The translations under genes and the position numbers were made by a program. A stretch of 6,566 nucleotides of DNA from Chloroflexota bacterium. GTDB taxonomy: Bacteria > Chloroflexota > UBA6077. Within the stretch, counting starts at the first letter, position 1, and every line of letters begins with the position of its first letter. The notes beneath the pieces are model-generated. The model had not been told where the DNA came from. It worked only from the letters and a program-made list of their open reading frames with translations, and did no database searches. Positions 4,996 through 6,566 of this stretch are shown in pieces. Location: the NCBI GenBank assembly GCA_021788565.1, contig JAJYKO010000322.1, forward strand, positions 1-6,566, in the 5' to 3' direction.

Positions 4996-6324
4996 GTGGC
5001 TGCTGGTGCTGCAGTTAACGAAGAGCGACTCATGAGCCGCTTGCGGTGGAGACTCATCCCCTATATCTTGCTGCTCTACATCATCGCGATGATCGACAGA
5101 GTAAACATCGGCGTCGCGGCCCTGACGATGAACAAGGACCTCGGACTCTCGGCGGAGGTGTTCGGATCTCTTGCCGGGATATTCTTCGTGTTCTACTTCA
5201 TTTTCGAAGTTCCTAGCAACGCGATTCTTCACAGGGTTGGAGCCAGGATCTGGATAGCCCGTATTCTGGTCACCTGGGGCATCGTGGCAGTGCTGGAGGG
5301 GTTTGCCCGAGGCGCTACCGACATGGCCATCCTCCGCTCCTTACTTGGGGCTGCGGAAGCGGGCTTCTACCCCGGCATCGTACTCTATTTCACCTACTGG
5401 TTTACCACCAAGCATCACGCGCGAGCCGTGTCGCTTTTCATCACCGGCGTGGCTATCGCCAGTATCATCGGCAACCCGTTATCCGGCTGGCTTCTGGATA
5501 ACATTCACTGGCTTGGCATGCCCGCATGGCGGTGGTTGTTCATCCTGGAAGGGGTGCCGGCCGTGCTCCTCGGGTTGCTGACCCCCTATGTCTTGGTCAA
5601 CCGGCCCCGGGATGCCAAGTTCCTCACCGCGGACGAGAAGGAATGGCTCACGACGAAGCTGGCGGAGGAGCAGGCGGCAAGGGTCAAGTCCGTGAAGATC
5701 TCGGAGTGGGGGGCGCTGAAGAGCGGCAGAATCTGGTACTTCGCGCTGGCCTATTTCGGCTATGCATGCGGCATGAATGGGTTCAGCATGTGGATGCCCC
5801 AAATTGTCAAAGGGCTGTCGTCAATGCTGAGTGACACGCAGGTCGGGGTGGTCTCGGCCATTCCCTTCGTATGCTCTGCCATCGCCATGGTCCTTGTGGC
5901 CCGCCACTCGGATAAGACGATGGAGAGACGTCTTCACTCGGGCCTATCGATGATGGTGATGGTCGTTTCGCTCATCGCCCTGACTTTCACGAAGGATCTC
6001 GTGCTCAGCGTTATCCTCCTCTCCACCGCCGCAATGGGCATCTACAGCTGGGTGGGGACCTTCTGGGCGTTGCCCACGGCGATCCTTGGAGAGGGAACGG
6101 CTGCGATCGGCATTGCGCTGATCAACTCCGTGGGGAATCTCGGTGGCTTCGTCGGACCGTATCTGTTTGGTTTTCTGTCGGATACCACCCACTCCGCGAC
6201 CGCCGGGTTCTTTATGTTCGCTGCCTTCGCCCTCATGACCAGCCTTCTGACGCTGGCCTTGCCGAAGAAGCAGGAGAAAGTGCCCGTGGAGGATGCGGCG
6301 ATCGCCGGCGCCTCTGGGGGCTGA
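4996..6324 (+). CDS. MFS transporter, anion:cation symporter (ACS) family
   Basis: A 442-residue integral membrane protein with the two six-helix halves expected of the major facilitator superfamily, joined by a hydrophilic loop at about residues 201-245. The first helix ends in YIIAMIDRVNIGVAAL (28-43), a signature of the ACS family that moves organic anions such as tartrate, phthalate, glucarate or nicotinate with protons or sodium. GAAEAGFYPGIVLYFTYWF (118-136) and WRWLFILEG (178-186) are also typical. D34 and R35 are the conserved pair in helix 1. The start is GTG at 4996, nine bases after AGGAGG (4981-4986); the first in-frame ATG lies 12 codons further in and lacks such a site. An operator-like site shared with the upstream GntR gene suggests induction by the transported acid. 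The exact substrate cannot be read from the sequence. Confidence 0.93.
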   Translation: MAAGAAVNEERLMSRLRWRLIPYILLLYIIAMIDRVNIGVAALTMNKDLGLSAEVFGSLAGIFFVFYFIFEVPSNAILHRVGARIWIARILVTWGIVAVLEGFARGATDMAILRSLLGAAEAGFYPGIVLYFTYWFTTKHHARAVSLFITGVAIASIIGNPLSGWLLDNIHWLGMPAWRWLFILEGVPAVLLGLLTPYVLVNRPRDAKFLTADEKEWLTTKLAEEQAARVKSVKISEWGALKSGRIWYFALAYFGYACGMNGFSMWMPQIVKGLSSMLSDTQVGVVSAIPFVCSAIAMVLVARHSDKTMERRLHSGLSMMVMVVSLIALTFTKDLVLSVILLSTAAMGIYSWVGTFWALPTAILGEGTAAIGIALINSVGNLGGFVGPYLFGFLSDTTHSATAGFFMFAAFALMTSLLTLALPKKQEKVPVEDAAIAGASGG

Positions 6325-6398
6325 GGCGCCTAACACATACTGACTGGTCTCCCAGTCCATGGCTGGCGAACAGGCGTTCACAGGCCTGTTCGCCAGCC
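6307..6398 (+). terminator. Three consecutive hairpins after the transporter gene
   Basis: Three perfect stems lie in tandem. GGCGCCTC (6307-6314) pairs with GAGGCGCC (6323-6330) and spans the stop codon. GACTGG (6342-6347) pairs with CCAGTC (6352-6357). GGCTGGCGAACAGGC (6361-6375) pairs with GCCTGTTCGCCAGCC (6384-6398), a 15-bp stem with an 8-nt loop. None is followed by a T tract, so a U-less terminator, a 3'-end stabiliser or a REP-like element are all possible. The next gene begins 84 bp downstream. Confidence 0.55.
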
Positions 6399-6468
6399 TG
6401 GTGAGAGTTGGACATATGCTGCAGAGGCTCTATCTGCAGAACCAAATGTATTCCAGGGTTCGCAACAT

Positions 6469-6474
6469 AGGAGG
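6469..6474 (+). promoter_or_regulatory. Ribosome binding site of the 3'-most gene
   Basis: A perfect AGGAGG lies 8 nt upstream of GTG 6483. The ATG at 6476 is too close to it and opens a frame of only 9 codons. ATG 6492 is in frame with the GTG but 17 nt away, so the GTG is favoured. A CTGCAGA/TCTGCAG stem (6419-6425 with 6433-6439) lies in the same upstream gap and may be regulatory. Confidence 0.6.
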
Positions 6475-6482
6475 CATGAGTT

Positions 6483-6566
6483 GTGGTCGAGATGACCCGT
6501 CGTGAGAGGATAATGGCGTCTGTCACCGGACAGCGCGCCGATAAGCTGCCGTTCTTCCACTGGTGG
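6483..6566 (+). CDS. N-terminus of a uroporphyrinogen decarboxylase (URO-D) family protein, truncated by window end
   Basis: The frame from GTG 6483 is open to the window edge and gives 28 residues. The pattern MTRRERIMASVTGQRADKLP followed by FFHWW closely follows the usual N-terminus of URO-D superfamily proteins, where 'M(T/S)xRERvlaalxGxxxDrvP' leads into the barrel. In catabolic clusters such proteins are often not haem enzymes but relatives of the corrinoid methyltransferases (MtaA/CmuA type), which could mean a demethylation step, but the active site is not visible here. It follows the ACS transporter in the same direction after a group of hairpins. Confidence 0.65.
   Translation, partial: MVEMTRRERIMASVTGQRADKLPFFHWW

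Noticed and set aside
6476..6505. ATG at 6476 just after the AGGAGG, as start of the last gene
   Set aside because: The spacing is only one base and the frame stops after nine codons. The GTG at 6483 has good spacing and gives the URO-D-like N-terminus.

Overview
This is a GC-rich bacterial window in which every supported gene reads on the + strand. Most genes have strong AGGAGG-type ribosome binding sites, and three of the chosen starts are TTG or GTG. This style fits Bacillota, Chloroflexota, Armatimonadota or similar lineages. Nothing in the sequence fixes the taxon.

Left half (1-3923), a putative catabolic cluster built mostly from poorly understood families. It starts with the 3' end of an unidentified gene (1-162). 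A 115-bp MITE-like insertion with terminal inverted repeats and a 5-bp target duplication follows (176-290). Then come a DUF1177-family protein (308-1243), a conserved-looking unknown protein with a TTG start and a suspicious C-terminal tail (1353-2231), an AroM-family protein (2168-2872), and a short M29-type aminopeptidase-like metalloprotein (2973-3923). Three intergenic gaps here, each roughly 100-145 bp, contain an inverted repeat that brackets most of the gap.

Right half (3924-6566), regulation and transport. A FadR/FCD-type GntR regulator (4057-4725) has a recognisable promoter whose -10 box is overlapped by a perfect AAACTGT-TG-ACAGTTT palindrome. A near-copy of that site (15 of 17 positions) lies after the regulator gene, about 230 bp upstream of an ACS-family MFS transporter (4996-6324). 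This suggests that one regulator controls both itself and the transporter. Three hairpins follow the transporter, and the window ends in the first 28 codons of a uroporphyrinogen-decarboxylase-like gene (6483 onward).

Working model (inference): a small organic acid or amide-like compound enters through the ACS transporter, the GntR regulator senses it or a metabolite, and the DUF1177, unknown, AroM and M29-like proteins (possibly with the UroD-like protein) process it. The substrate cannot be deduced from this window. The most interesting points are the uncharacterised DUF1177/unknown/AroM/M29-like set, the shared operator, the MITE with intact target duplication, and the mutually exclusive stems at 1258-1321.
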